Shown here piece by piece: positions 7,797 through 16,288 of a stretch of DNA of 64,000 nucleotides; positions within the stretch are counted from its first letter, which is position 1, and every line of letters begins with the position of its first letter. Below the pieces are notes generated by a model. The model was not told the origin of the DNA, searched no databases, and saw only the letters and a program-made list of their open reading frames with translations. This DNA is from Saccharopolyspora hirsuta (lineage in GTDB: Bacteria > Actinomycetota > Actinomycetes > Mycobacteriales > Pseudonocardiaceae): positions 38,559-102,558 of the forward strand of contig NZ_VWPH01000021.1 of the NCBI RefSeq assembly GCF_008630535.1. The letters are read 5' to 3'. A program made the position numbers and the translations under genes.

Positions 7797-9176
7797 TCAC
7801 TGCGTTGAGCCGGATGCGGTCACAACATCCGTGATCTGCGATTCCAGGTACCGCACGTGCCGATCGGCGTAGAAGGGCACCATGTGTTTCTGCAGGTCTG
7901 TGAGCTTGCGGCCGAGGTAACCGACCGACGCCGTCTGCCGGGCGCTGTCCACCGCCGCGGCGCCCCGCATGACGAGCTGGTCGACATCGCCTCGCTGGGC
8001 ACCGACGGTGGCGAGGTCAACGAGTACGCTTCCGCGTCGCCGTGCTGAGGTAGCCTGCGCCAGCGCCCTGGTGAGTGCGGGTTCTGCCAGGTCGGGTCGG
8101 CGCAGCGTCACGAAACACGCTCCGCGTTCCTCGTCCAGCCGCGAACCCTCGAAGCGGAGCCAGCCGGTCGCGGGTGCCTTGGTGTCGAGGGTGGCGACCT
8201 GCTCAGCTTTGTCCAATGCGCGCTGGCAGGCAGGCAGGTTCCCGAGTCCGGCGTAGGTCTGGGCCTGGACGGCAGCGACCCAGTACCGGGTGGTCCTGGT
8301 CGGGTTACCCCTTGCCGCGAGCTGCGCGGCCCCGTCGAGCAGTGGGGTGGCGTGGCGGTACTGGCGCTCGTAGATGTTGATGAAAGCGTGCCGGGTCATC
8401 GCGCACGCCCAGAGGTCGAACTCGCGAGCTTCTTTGCTGGCGTGGGCGGCTTCGGAGTAGCAGTGGGCGGCGTCGGCGTAGTGATCGCTGTCGAAGAAGA
8501 TCTCGCCGCAGAGCTGGAACAGGTCACCGGCGAGCGTGCACAACCTGCGCTGCACGTCGGAGCTCTGTGGTTCGTTCAGGCTGGCGTTGAGGGCGGCGAG
8601 CTGGTGCCGTGCTGCCGGGAGGACATCGCGCTTGGACCGCGACTCGGCGAACTTCCTCCAGAGCTCGGCGTTCAGTCGCTCGTAGGTGTCCACGGTCGCG
8701 GGGTCGAGGTGACGGGGGTGGTCGGCGGCATGCCGGACCCGGTCGACGTCGATCGAGGGGATGGCTAGCAGGCTTCCCGTGGCCGTCACCAGGCGGAGTA
8801 GTTCACGGCGATTCACGTCGTCACGTTGCCAATCGTCGTCGTGCGGTGAGCCGGGAAACCGCGGTGGTCGTGTTGCGTCACTCCTTAGTACCGGTGCGCC
8901 TTGCAGCTCGGCAATCCTGATGCGTTTCTCCTCCGCCACGGTGCGGTCGAAGTGGGCGAGCAGTTCGCCGCCTGCTTGGAGTAGCTGATCAGCGGTTTTC
9001 CAGAAGTTGCGGCCGGGGAACTGGCGGCCGGCCTCGATGTGTGAGATCGACGTGCGCGAGTAGGCGGTGCGCCTGCCGATGGCGGACTGGTCGAACGGTG
9101 ACGCTTCTCGGAAGCCCCGGAGCGCGGCCCCCAGCGCGCGCCGCAGTTCGATGATCGCCTCAGGCGTCCGGGCCAT
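7797..9176 (-). CDS. XRE-family regulator with TPR-like C-terminal domain
   Basis: 459 aa. The N-terminal HTH covers about residues 5-65 (GAALRGFREASPFDQSAIGRRT, then SISHIEAGRQFPG). Then a linker and an alpha-helical repeat region of about 300 residues with TPR-like pairs (YADAAHCYSEAAHASKEARE, YAGLGNLPACQRALDKAEQV). This is the common actinomycete signalling regulator with a tetratricopeptide sensor. ATG at 9176 is preferred to an upstream start (9203) because GGAGA precedes it at the right spacing. A TGTGGG-N7-CCCACA dyad sits in the divergent promoter region. Confidence 0.85.
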   Translation of the reverse strand: MARTPEAIIELRRALGAALRGFREASPFDQSAIGRRTAYSRTSISHIEAGRQFPGRNFWKTADQLLQAGGELLAHFDRTVAEEKRIRIAELQGAPVLRSDATRPPRFPGSPHDDDWQRDDVNRRELLRLVTATGSLLAIPSIDVDRVRHAADHPRHLDPATVDTYERLNAELWRKFAESRSKRDVLPAARHQLAALNASLNEPQSSDVQRRLCTLAGDLFQLCGEIFFDSDHYADAAHCYSEAAHASKEAREFDLWACAMTRHAFINIYERQYRHATPLLDGAAQLAARGNPTRTTRYWVAAVQAQTYAGLGNLPACQRALDKAEQVATLDTKAPATGWLRFEGSRLDEERGACFVTLRRPDLAEPALTRALAQATSARRRGSVLVDLATVGAQRGDVDQLVMRGAAAVDSARQTASVGYLGRKLTDLQKHMVPFYADRHVRYLESQITDVVTASGSTQ

Positions 9177-9259
9177 GAAGGTCTCCAGTCGAGTGCGCAG
9201 CACGTGTCCGATACGCGCCTCAGCGTAGCTACCTGCGTGAACAGGATGACGCAGCCAGG

Positions 9260-9278
9260 TGTGGGAGTTTCGCCCACA
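9260..9278. promoter_or_regulatory. TGTGGG-N7-CCCACA dyad in divergent promoter region
   Basis: TGTGGG (9260-9265) and CCCACA (9273-9278) around AGTTTCG, between the XRE-TPR gene (start 9176) and the small membrane gene (start 9309). A further GCCCAC copy follows. Possible operator of the XRE-TPR regulator. Confidence 0.4.
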
Positions 9279-9308
9279 TCATCGCCCACGCCCATTCCAC
9301 ACGGTTAC

Positions 9309-9551
9309 ATGCCGAGCACAGATGGTGATGTCGCTGCGGTGACCAGGACTTCGGGAAGGGCGAAGGTGGTCAGTTTTCCAACAGCACTGGTCGTGATGGC
9401 TGTCGTCGTTGTCGGTTCGGCGATGGCCTGCGGGTTAGCCATCGCCGTCACTGAAGTGCGGATACGCCGAGCCCAGGTACGGCGCAACGCCGAACCGGAC
9501 GCCGAGGACGACTGGCAGGAGGTGGTGCGCGGTGTCGTCGTCCGAGATTGA
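9309..9551 (+). CDS. Small single-pass membrane protein
   Basis: 80 aa. One clear transmembrane segment lies at about residues 23-46 (FPTALVVMAVVVVGSAMACG), followed by a basic then acidic C-terminal tail. No signal-peptidase site is obvious. The start is uncertain: ATG 9309 has a poor ribosome site, and ATG 9246 is possible. It overlaps the next gene (9532-9969) by 20 bp, suggesting coupled translation. Function unknown. Confidence 0.5.
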   Translation: MPSTDGDVAAVTRTSGRAKVVSFPTALVVMAVVVVGSAMACGLAIAVTEVRIRRAQVRRNAEPDAEDDWQEVVRGVVVRD

Positions 9552-9969
9552 CCTCCTGCTGACCGAGCTGAACTCCGAGGCGTGGGCTGTATGGGTCTAC
9601 GGTCCGAAGCGCGGCCCCAGCATCCTGGCGGCGGTGCGCAGATGGCGGACCTGCGCGGACGTGGTCATCCTCCGCGGCGAGGACGGCGAAAATGACGCAA
9701 CCGCTTTCCGCACGCCGACCATGCCCGGTTCGGACCCGTTCGTACCGTTCTTGGTGTCCTGGCAGTACCACTCATCGGCGGTGTGGACCCTGCGCGCTGT
9801 CCTCGCGCTTCCCGCGCCGGGACATCCCGAGGCGCCGCTTGCGGTGCTTCGGCCGGACCCGCTGTGCTTCCTGCCTTCTGACGTGGGGCGGCCTGTCAGT
9901 TACCGGCCGGCTGCGATTACGGGCGTTCTCTCGCAATCGACGGTCGGACGGGCTTCCTTCGGCGGCTGA
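9532..9969 (+). CDS. Conserved hypothetical protein
   Basis: 145 aa. Sequence elements: LLTELNSEAWAVWVYGPK at the N-terminus, WTCADVVILRG-like strand, FLVSWQYHSSAVWTLRAVL in the middle, and a proline-rich C-terminus. No motif identifies a function. GTG at 9532 with AGGAGG about 8 nt before it. Sits in a small plus-strand run (9309-10297) divergent from the XRE-TPR regulator. Confidence 0.6.
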   Translation: MSSSEIDLLLTELNSEAWAVWVYGPKRGPSILAAVRRWRTCADVVILRGEDGENDATAFRTPTMPGSDPFVPFLVSWQYHSSAVWTLRAVLALPAPGHPEAPLAVLRPDPLCFLPSDVGRPVSYRPAAITGVLSQSTVGRASFGG

Positions 9970-10054
9970 GAAGCGAAGGCGGAAGGAATGCGTCGGTGTG
10001 CGAGCACCTTGGGGCTCACGCGCTGGTATTCCTGGTTTGAATGGGGGAATCTCC

Positions 10055-10297
10055 ATGTCGGATGGTCAACCTGCAGAAGCAGCGCCGACCGGGTACTGGG
10101 CTGCGTTCGGTTACCACAACCAGGTCCTACCGATCCAGGTCGTGCCGCGCGACGACGGCAGACTGACCGCACTGTGCGGTGCACTCACCTGGCCCGATCA
10201 AGTGTCCGAAAAGGATGATCGTCCTGAGTGTCCGTGGTGTCCAGAACAGGTCCGTGCTGGGCTGGTTCGCATCGTGCCGTTGCCCGGCATCTCTTGA
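10055..10297 (+). CDS. Small protein with C-terminal Cys cluster
   Basis: 80 aa. Starts MSDGQPAEAAPTGYWAAFGY and ends in PECPWCPEQVRAGLVRIVPLP, with a CPWC pair plus an earlier Cys (LCGALTWP) that could bind zinc. ATG at 10055 has a strong GGGGGA site; longer readings of the frame upstream lack one. Similar short proteins occur beside actinomycete regulators. Followed by a hairpin terminator. Confidence 0.6.
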   Translation: MSDGQPAEAAPTGYWAAFGYHNQVLPIQVVPRDDGRLTALCGALTWPDQVSEKDDRPECPWCPEQVRAGLVRIVPLPGIS

Positions 10298-10309
10298 AAG
10301 GTGCTTGCC

Positions 10310-10341
10310 GCGGAGTCCACAAGGGGGATTGAGGACTCCGC
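10310..10341. terminator. Hairpin terminator
   Basis: GCGGAGTCC (10310-10318) pairs with GGACTCCGC (10333-10341) across a 14-nt loop, 12 bp after the stop of gene 10055-10297. Confidence 0.6.
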
Positions 10342-10378
10342 CGCCAGCAGTATCGAGAAGAGGTAGTGAGGGCTAGTG

Positions 10379-11839
10379 TTAGCGCTTTTCCGGAGGGCGA
10401 TGGGGGAGGCCCTCCTGGTTCTGGGCGGCCCAGTCGCCGAACACCGGCGGCGCGGTCTTGGGCAGGCCGAGGTCTTCGAACAGCTCGGAGTTCTCCGCGA
10501 CGTACTTGTCCTCCTTGCCCTCGCCGCGGCCGCGCCCGGCCGCCCCGGCTACGCCGCCGGACCCACTCGGACCGCCGCGTGCCGTGGGGCCACCGGCAGT
10601 CGTGGCGCTACCAGTGGTGCCGGGCACACCGGTGCCGGACCGTCCGCCACCGCCGAGCACGCCAGCCCCGGTGCCGCCGCCGCGAACGCCCGCACCCGGC
10701 CCGGGGGGGGCACCCCGTCCCGTACCGGTTCCAACGCCGGAGCCAGTTCGACCACCGGTGCCCGGTGCTGGCGTGCCGGTGCCCGAACCGTTGGGCGGGA
10801 TCACGGCTCCACCGACCGGTCCCCCCGCCACCAGGTGCTGGGGTCGGAGCCGCGGTGCCCGGCACCGTAGTGCCACTGGCAGCTGGCGGGGTCGTCCAAG
10901 ACGAACTGGATCCGGCCGGGGCCTGCGGCGACGGACTCGTCGAGGAGTGGCCCGACGGTGTCGGTGCCGACGGCGACGGGGTGCTCGAGGTATGCGGGAC
11001 CGACGACGACTGGCTGCTGCTCGTGGTGTTGCCGCTGGGTGTGCTCGACGTGGTGCTGGTCGAGGTGTAGCTGGTGCTGGGGTCGACCTTGTTCACCGGC
11101 GTGGTCGACGCCGTGGTCACGTCTCCGGTGAAGGTGGGAGGCGGCGGGAACTGCTGGATCCCGTTGACCCGCTCGTTGGTGGCCTGGGTGTAGGACTCGT
11201 ACTGCTGCCGCGCCTGCTCCTCGACCTGGTCGTGCTTCTCCTCGTGCGCGGCGCGCACACCTGACTTGAACCCGTAGGAGACGGGGTTGACGTAGTCGGC
11301 CCAGCCGATGTTGTCCGGCGGCACCTGGTACGGCGGCGGGAACGCGTTCTTGAAGTCCGCCGAGCCCTGCGCCTGCTGCTGCACCGCCGCACCGGCCTGC
11401 GCCGCGACCTCGATCGCGCCCTGGGGCGCCTGCGACAGCGGCGTCACCGCTTCCCGAGCCTGGTCACCCGCGCCGCCCACTCCGAAGGACACCAGGAACA
11501 GCTCGGTGTCCGAGGTGCCCACGTAGGTGCCACACGAATCCGTAGCGACCCCGTAGTGGACCGCTGGATACCCCGCGACCTCAGCAGTCGGCTCACCATC
11601 GGCCACGATCTTCGCCGTGTACCGCAGGCCTGGCTTTGAACGGTGTCCGGCGAGACCTGCAGGGTCAACTGGTCGTTGTCCCGAGCACAGTTTTCTTGCC
11701 CCCATTGAGATTTGTCCGGCCGCCCAGCGGTCATCGCACCAAGATCCTGCAGCTGCTGCGGGGCCAAGAGCTGACAAGGGTCGCTGATGGCTTTCAGGTT
11801 CTTCGGCCGCTCGATGTGGAGCGGATCATTCGCGGGCAT
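10379..11839 (-). pseudogene. Chimeric remnant: DUF3558 lipoprotein fused to PPE-type protein
   Basis: Reading the minus strand, 11839 to about 11485 encodes a DUF3558-like domain (ERPKNLKAISDPCQLL with its Cys, later Cys in SQWGQENC, then CGTYVGTSDTELFLVSFG). It has lost its signal peptide and lipobox and carries a one-base frameshift near 11640. It runs directly into the middle and C-terminus of a PPE-type protein (WADYVNPVSYGFKSG, EEQARQQYESYTQATNERV, FTGDVTT, then a Ser/Thr/Pro-rich tail). A second frameshift near a C-run at about 10820-10880 precedes the true PPE end (GLPKTAPPVFGDWAAQ) at 10379. The PPE N-terminus is missing. This is a dead ESX-associated locus. Confidence 0.7.
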
Positions 11840-12626
11840 GGGGCTGACGTCGCGCACGTCCGCGACTCCCTGGCCCGCCGGTCGACCGCCGGTGAGCTCG
11901 TGCTGCTGGTCAACACCGCCGACGAGCCAGTGATCGAGCGGATACTCACCCCGAGGCTGGCGCTGACCATCGCCGAGAACCTGGCCTTCGACGCGGGCCA
12001 GCACGTGCTGGTCGTGCTCAGCGACATGACCAGCTACGCCGAGGCCCTCCGCGAGATCTCCGCTGCGCGAGGGGAGATCCCGGGGCGCCGTGCTTACCCC
12101 GGAAATCTCTACAGCGACCTGGCGTCGGTGTACGCGCGGTGCGGCCGGATCCGCGGTCGTTCCGGATCGGTGACGGTGCTGCCCGTGCTCACCATGCCGG
12201 GCGGGGACATCACCGACCCGGTTCCGGATCTCACCGGCTACATCACTGAAGGGCAGGTCGTGCTGTCGCGGGAACGGGGTGGCTACCCGCCGATCGATCC
12301 GCTGTCCTCGTTGCCCCGCCTCATGCGCGCCGGGCCGGACCCGCGCGGATCATCTGCCGGTGGCCGCGCAGCTCGTCGCGGCGCTGGCACGGGCCCGTCA
12401 GGTGCGGGAACTCTTCGACCTGATCGGAGCTGCGGCGTTGAGCCAGACCCGGGCCTACCTGGAGTTCGAGGAAGCGTTCCGAAGCGATCTGGTCGATCAG
12501 CGTCCGGACGAGTCCCGCAGCTTCGACGACACGCTTGACCGCGCTTGGCGGGCGCTCCTGCATCTACCGGCCCGCGAACTGACCATGCTGCCGGGCGAAC
12601 TCGTCGACCTCCACCGAACCGGGTGA
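11830..12626 (+). pseudogene. V-type ATPase subunit B, N-terminally truncated and frameshifted
   Basis: The plus-strand translation matches the central and C-terminal part of V-type ATP synthase subunit B: ELVLLVNTADEPVIERILTPR, HVLVVLSDMTSYAEALREIS, RREIPGRRAYPG-like, GSVTVLPVLTMPGGDITDP and PDLTGYITEGQVVLSRE. The frame breaks near 12330-12350 and continues in another frame (DHLPVAAQLVAALARARQVREL to the end at 12626). The nucleotide-binding N-terminal half is absent: the homology starts at the junction with the truncated DUF3558 remnant, a deletion scar. Not expected to be functional. Confidence 0.75.
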
Positions 12627-13245
12627 TCACCGTGGCCGAGATCAGGGTTCCTCCGGGACGCGCGAACCGGCTGAGGCTGCGTCGGCGGCTGGAAGTCGTC
12701 GAACGCGGCGCCGTCCTGCTGGAGCAGAAGATGAGGGCCCTCCGGCAGGAGGAGTACCGGTTGGCGGCCCGTGCTGAAGCCAGCGGGAGGGAATGGGGGC
12801 GGTCAGCGGCCACGGCCGAAGAATGGTCGCTCCGTGCGGTCCTGCTGGCTGGGCAAGGTTGGCTGCGCATGGCAGATCCCGGTTCGACGGTTGAGGTGTC
12901 CGTGTGCTGACAGCGTCGATGGGAGTGCGCTACCCGGTCAGCATCAATCGTGCCCCGCAGCCCCACGAGCACGCCTCGTTCGCGGTCCCGTGCAGCGCGG
13001 CGTTGATCGAGGCTGCCGAAGCGCATGTCGCCGCGCTCGAGTTCGCATTGCAGCATGCGGCCGACTGCACGGTGCTGCGGCTCGTCCGCGCCGAGATCGC
13101 CGCGACCCGGCAGCGCGTGCGGGTGTTGCGGCGTTACTGGGTCCCGAAGCTGCAAACGGCGCTGATCACCACGGAGTTCGCGCTCGAAGAGCAGGAACGC
13201 TCCGAAGCCCTGCGGCGGCGGTGGGCGGAACGCAGCAGCAGTTGA
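12623..13245 (+). pseudogene. V-type ATPase subunit D, interrupted by a frameshift
   Basis: GTG at 12623 overlaps the subunit B stop (GTGA), the normal B-D order of V-type operons. The first frame reads GRANRLRLRRRLEVVERGAVLLEQK, the coiled-coil start of subunit D, and stops at 12910. A second frame from about 12904 gives TRQRVRVLRRYWVPKLQTAL and EFALEEQERSEALRRR, the C-terminal coiled coil. Together they give about 205 residues, a normal subunit D length, so one frameshift near 12905 splits the gene. A sequencing error cannot be excluded, but the truncated subunit B next door argues for decay. Confidence 0.65.
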
Positions 13246-13266
13246 TCAACAAGGTGTTGATCAACT
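13240..13266. terminator. Inverted repeat after the V-ATPase remnant
   Basis: AGTTGATCAAC (13240-13250) and GTTGATCAACT (13256-13266) are exact reverse complements with a 5-nt loop, directly after the subunit D stop and before the convergent nitroreductase gene. It is AT-richer than the other hairpins, so it could also be a binding site. Confidence 0.5.
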
Positions 13267-13334
13267 AGTAAGTGCTCTAAATGTCGTCGTGGTCAACGAC
13301 CGGGTTGTCACGCACGACTCGCGCTGCGCGGAGG

Positions 13335-14330
13335 TCAGCCCTGCGCAGGCCCGTTGATGAGCAGCTCGGCGGGTTCGCGGCGCGGCGCGGCGGTGGTGGT
13401 GGTCCCGTGGCCGATCCGCAGCAGCGCCTGCGGTGCAGCGTGCCCGCCGAGGAGATCGTGGACTTCCTGACGGGTTTCCGGCAGTTCGAGGACTTGGGAG
13501 ATCACCGAGGCGGCCAGCCCTCGCGCAGTAGCGGTCAGCCACAGCCGCTGCAGAGCCTGTCCGGACTGCAGTTCGGCCTCCTGGTCGTCGGTGCGGCTGC
13601 ACAGCAGGGCCAGCAGCGGATGGGATTCGAACTTCGTTCCCGGTGCACGTTCGGTCTGGCCGACGGTGAAGTCGCGGTTCACCCACTGGTCCTGGAGCCC
13701 GGGCTTGGGGCCGGCGGCCGACAACGGCACGCCTTCGGAGCTGTCGTCGCCGCGGCCGACCCAGGCCGCCAGCTCGGCTCGGTACCGTTCGTCGGACATC
13801 TGCACGCGGTGTGCACGGTGCACCAACCCTTCGAGCGTGCCCAGTTGACCCGGCGGTACCACGTGCAACCAGGTGTGCTCCTCCTGCACGGCGCGAACGA
13901 GCTCGTGGCGGTCCTCGGTTGAGACCGGGGTGTTCTGGAACGGCTGCCGGTGGCTGTGCCGACGGGGGATCGCTTCGCACAGCTGGACGTCACCGGGGCG
14001 CGGATGTTCGTGCCCGCCGCTGCGGATCTCGGCCAGCGCGGTGGCGGAACCCAGGGACGGCAGCAGCGTCACCAGCGGGTGGACTCCCGCCTGCGTCAAG
14101 GCGAGTCGGAGGTTGAACAGAGCGGCTCCGCACGCCAGCCGCAGTTCGCGGTCTTCCGGGTCCGCTACGGGCAGTCTGCGCTTCGGGTCCGCGTGCAGTT
14201 CGATCAGGTGCGGCATGATCCGGAAGCGCCAGGGCTGGCTGTTGTGCAACGACGGGGCCATCCCGGCGAGCCGGATGACCTGTTCGACCTGGCAGGAGGT
14301 CAGGCCGAGTGCTGCGGGGAACGTCGGCAT
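13335..14330 (-). CDS. Acg-type FMN-binding nitroreductase-like protein
   Basis: 331 aa. Acg-family (Rv2032/Rv3127/Rv3131-like) duplicated nitroreductase fold: the N-terminal half has IRLAGMAPSLHNSQPWRFRI, the second half has SHPLLALLCSRTDD and GLAASVISQVLELPETRQEV. The SLHNSQPW motif is the FMN-phosphate region. In mycobacteria these DosR-controlled proteins are thought to sequester flavin rather than reduce nitro compounds. ATG at 14330 is fixed by GGAGG 6 nt upstream; the frame is open to 14510 but without a start site. Divergent from the USP gene 14491-15378, with a candidate operator between them (14389-14402). Confidence 0.85.
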   Translation of the reverse strand: MPTFPAALGLTSCQVEQVIRLAGMAPSLHNSQPWRFRIMPHLIELHADPKRRLPVADPEDRELRLACGAALFNLRLALTQAGVHPLVTLLPSLGSATALAEIRSGGHEHPRPGDVQLCEAIPRRHSHRQPFQNTPVSTEDRHELVRAVQEEHTWLHVVPPGQLGTLEGLVHRAHRVQMSDERYRAELAAWVGRGDDSSEGVPLSAAGPKPGLQDQWVNRDFTVGQTERAPGTKFESHPLLALLCSRTDDQEAELQSGQALQRLWLTATARGLAASVISQVLELPETRQEVHDLLGGHAAPQALLRIGHGTTTTAAPRREPAELLINGPAQG

Positions 14331-14388
14331 CTTCGCCTCCGCGGGCTCGATGTGCTCACGATGCCAGTTGCGCTGGCTTGCGGGGGAG

Positions 14389-14402
14389 GGGCCAACGGCC
14401 TC
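14389..14402. promoter_or_regulatory. DosR-type box candidate GGGCC-AACG-GCCTC
   Basis: 5-4-5 dyad GGGCC-AACG-GCCTC in the divergent region of the Acg-like gene (59 bp from its start) and the tandem USP gene (89 bp from its start). One base off the GGGNC-N4-GNCCC pattern. Confidence 0.4.
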
Positions 14403-14490
14403 GGTGGGGACAGCACTGGTGACGAAGTGCTCTGATCCCGCAGCGGTCGTCTGCCGCAGCCTGGACCCGGCGCGTGAGGGGGCGTTCCGG

Positions 14491-15378
14491 ATGGTGAAGA
14501 GTGTTCGCAAACCGGTGGTGGTGGGGTACGACCTGGCCGCGCAGTCCCGCCGAGCGGTGTGGTGGGCGGCGCGCGAGGCGTCCGGTCGCCGTTTGCCGTT
14601 GCAGCTGGTTCACGTGTTGACCTGGCCGTTCGAGAAGAGCATCCCGATGGTCGTGCCGGGTGAGGGCGACGTGCTGGAGCCACTGCAGGACCTGCTGCGT
14701 CGGGAACTCGGCGAGCTGGTCGCGGGCTGCCGGGAGATCGACGCGGAGCTCGAGGTGCGCGACGAGTTGCGGTTCGGGGATCCGGTCGAGACCTTGTCGG
14801 AGTTGTCGGGCGATGCCGAGCTGCTGGTGCTGGGCGGGCCCCGCATCGAGGTCGAGATGGGGGTGCTGGGATCGACCTCGGCGGAGCTGCTGACCCGCCG
14901 CGCCGGGGCTCCGGTGGTGGTGGTCCGAGGCACGGGCGAGCAGCCCGATCCGCGACCCGTCGTGGTGGGCGTGGACGGGTCGGCGGCGAGCCGCAAGGCC
15001 ATCGGGTTCGCCTACGACTTCGCTTCGCGCCACGGCAACGCACTGGTCGCTGTGCACGCGTGGAGCGACCTGCCGTTTGATCCTTTCACGTGGGTGCAGC
15101 ACTGGGAGCTGCCGTGGGAGGAGGTGCGCGAGGAAGCGTTGGAAGTGCTCGCTTCCTGCCTGGCCGGTTGGGGCGAGCACTACCCGGACGTCAAGGTCCG
15201 GCGCGCGATCAGCCCGGAGAAACCCGCCGACGCGCTGCTCCGGGAAGCGAAGGACGCGGCACTGGTCGTGGTGGGAAGCCACGGCAGGGGTCTGTTCCGT
15301 CGCGCGCTGCTGGGCTCGGTGAGCCACGCCGTCGTGAACAGGGCTCGGTGCCCGGTCGCGGTCATGCGAATTGGGTGA
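14491..15378 (+). CDS. Tandem-domain universal stress protein
   Basis: 295 aa with two USP domains (about 8-145 and 155-294). The first begins KPVVVGYDLAAQSRRAVWWA; its ATP loop is atypical (GGPRIEVEMGVLGST). The second begins PVVVGVDGSAASRKAIGFAY and has a canonical G-x2-G-x9-G-S loop (GSHGRGLFRRALLGS). This matches the Rv2005c/Rv2623-type tandem USPs of the DosR regulon. It is a close paralogue of 42716-43600, sharing WSDLPFDPF-like and WELPW segments; each copy is followed by a DUF3040 gene. Confidence 0.88.
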   Translation: MVKSVRKPVVVGYDLAAQSRRAVWWAAREASGRRLPLQLVHVLTWPFEKSIPMVVPGEGDVLEPLQDLLRRELGELVAGCREIDAELEVRDELRFGDPVETLSELSGDAELLVLGGPRIEVEMGVLGSTSAELLTRRAGAPVVVVRGTGEQPDPRPVVVGVDGSAASRKAIGFAYDFASRHGNALVAVHAWSDLPFDPFTWVQHWELPWEEVREEALEVLASCLAGWGEHYPDVKVRRAISPEKPADALLREAKDAALVVVGSHGRGLFRRALLGSVSHAVVNRARCPVAVMRIG

Positions 15379-15383
15379 ACTTG

Positions 15384-15452
15384 TCACGACTCCGCCACCA
15401 CGTCGCGGACGATGGCCACCGGGCACGGAGCGTGGTGCAGCACTCTCGCCAT
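15384..15452 (-). pseudogene. C-terminal scrap of a universal stress protein
   Basis: The minus strand encodes MARVLHHAPCPVAIVRD and a short tail before a stop, matching the invariant USP C-terminus (VLHHAPCPVAVVR) of the other USPs in the window. Upstream sequence on that strand has no USP similarity. It is a leftover of a deleted USP gene, convergent to the intact one. Confidence 0.6.
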
Positions 15453-15631
15453 GCCGAAGCGGGTGCGCACGGTCGCGCAGTGGATCGAGGTGCGGAGTCA
15501 TCGCGATCGCGGTGCTGGCACTGCTCGGCGTCGCCGGGCCCGTGAGGTGGGAGCGATGTCGCTGCTACTCGCGGGCGTGCTGATCGCAGGAGTCTTGATC
15601 GCCGCGTGCACGTGCTGAGCGACCTGGACGC

Positions 15632-15647
15632 AGGGCCCATCGGCTCT
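15632..15647. promoter_or_regulatory. DosR-type box candidate AGGGCC-CATC-GGCTCT
   Basis: AGGGCC (15632-15637), spacer CATC, GGCTCT (15642-15647), 72 bp upstream of the DUF3040 GTG at 15719. Differs by one base in each arm end from the perfect palindrome at 49447-49464. Apart from this and the USP scrap, the 340-bp gap 15379-15718 holds no gene. Confidence 0.5.
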
Positions 15648-15718
15648 GTTCGACGTGCTCGTCGTCCGGGGATGCTTTTGGCGCAATGTTCTCGTGTTCG
15701 TCGGCTTGGAGGTTTCCC

Positions 15719-15985
15719 GTGTTGCGGCGCCACGAGCGGCGACTCTTCGACGCGATCGAGCAGCGGTTGCGCTCCGAGGACCCGGGGTTGGCGCGCAGGA
15801 TGGCCCGAGCCCACGCGTTGGTGCGTACCCTGGCGTGGTTCACGCTGGCTCGAGCGCTCGGCTCGGTGGCGGCATTCCTCGCGCTGGTCTCCCTCGTCTT
15901 GGCCGAAGGCGCGGCGTTCCTGATCGTCGGGAGCCTCGCTGCAGCACTGTTCGCGTGCTCCGGTCGGCGAGTTCAATCGGAGTGA
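15719..15985 (+). CDS. DUF3040 small membrane protein
   Basis: 88 aa. LRRHERRLFDAIEQRLRSEDPGLA at the N-terminus is the DUF3040 signature. Two hydrophobic segments follow (ALGSVAAFLALVSLVLAEG and AFLIVGSLAAALFACS). GTG at 15719 is chosen because GGAGG lies 6 nt before it. Paralogue of 43707-43973. Ends 15 bp before the DUF1876 gene, so the two are co-transcribed from the box at 15632. Confidence 0.85.
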   Translation: MLRRHERRLFDAIEQRLRSEDPGLARRMARAHALVRTLAWFTLARALGSVAAFLALVSLVLAEGAAFLIVGSLAAALFACSGRRVQSE

Positions 15986-15999
15986 TGAAGAGGTGCGCG

Positions 16000-16269
16000 A
16001 TGCTCAAGACAGAACACTGGTCAGTCGACATCGATCTCACGGAAGAGGACGACCGTACGTTCGCGAAAGCACGGCTGCGCACGCGAGACGCGACCGATCT
16101 CCAGGGCGCGGGTGTGGCCAAGCGAAACCCTGACGACATCAATGTGCCGGAGATCGGGGCTGAGCTGGCTGCGGCGCGCGCGTTGTTCGAGCTTGCCCAC
16201 CAGCTGCTGCGAGCGGCGACGACCGATGTGGAACAGCTGACCGGTGAACCGGCCCACCTGCACAGCTGA
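16000..16269 (+). CDS. DUF1876 (Rv1738-type) dormancy-associated protein
   Basis: 89 aa. Full-length DUF1876 domain: HWSVDIDLTEEDDRTFAKARL, then GAGVAKRNPDDINVPEIGAEL and ALFELAHQLLRAATTDVEQL. The family includes Mycobacterium tuberculosis Rv1738, a DosR-regulated protein whose fold resembles ribosome-hibernation factors. ATG at 16000 has a GAAGAGG site; an ATG at 15985 overlapping the DUF3040 stop is an alternative. A role in ribosome silencing is inferred from the family only. Confidence 0.88.
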   Translation: MLKTEHWSVDIDLTEEDDRTFAKARLRTRDATDLQGAGVAKRNPDDINVPEIGAELAAARALFELAHQLLRAATTDVEQLTGEPAHLHS

Positions 16270-16288
16270 GGCAGCCTCCAGCGCTTGA

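Noticed and set aside
15362..15976. 204-codon minus-strand frame opposite DUF3040
   Set aside because: Shadow frame; the only real signal on that strand is the 23-codon USP scrap at 15384-15452 in a different frame.
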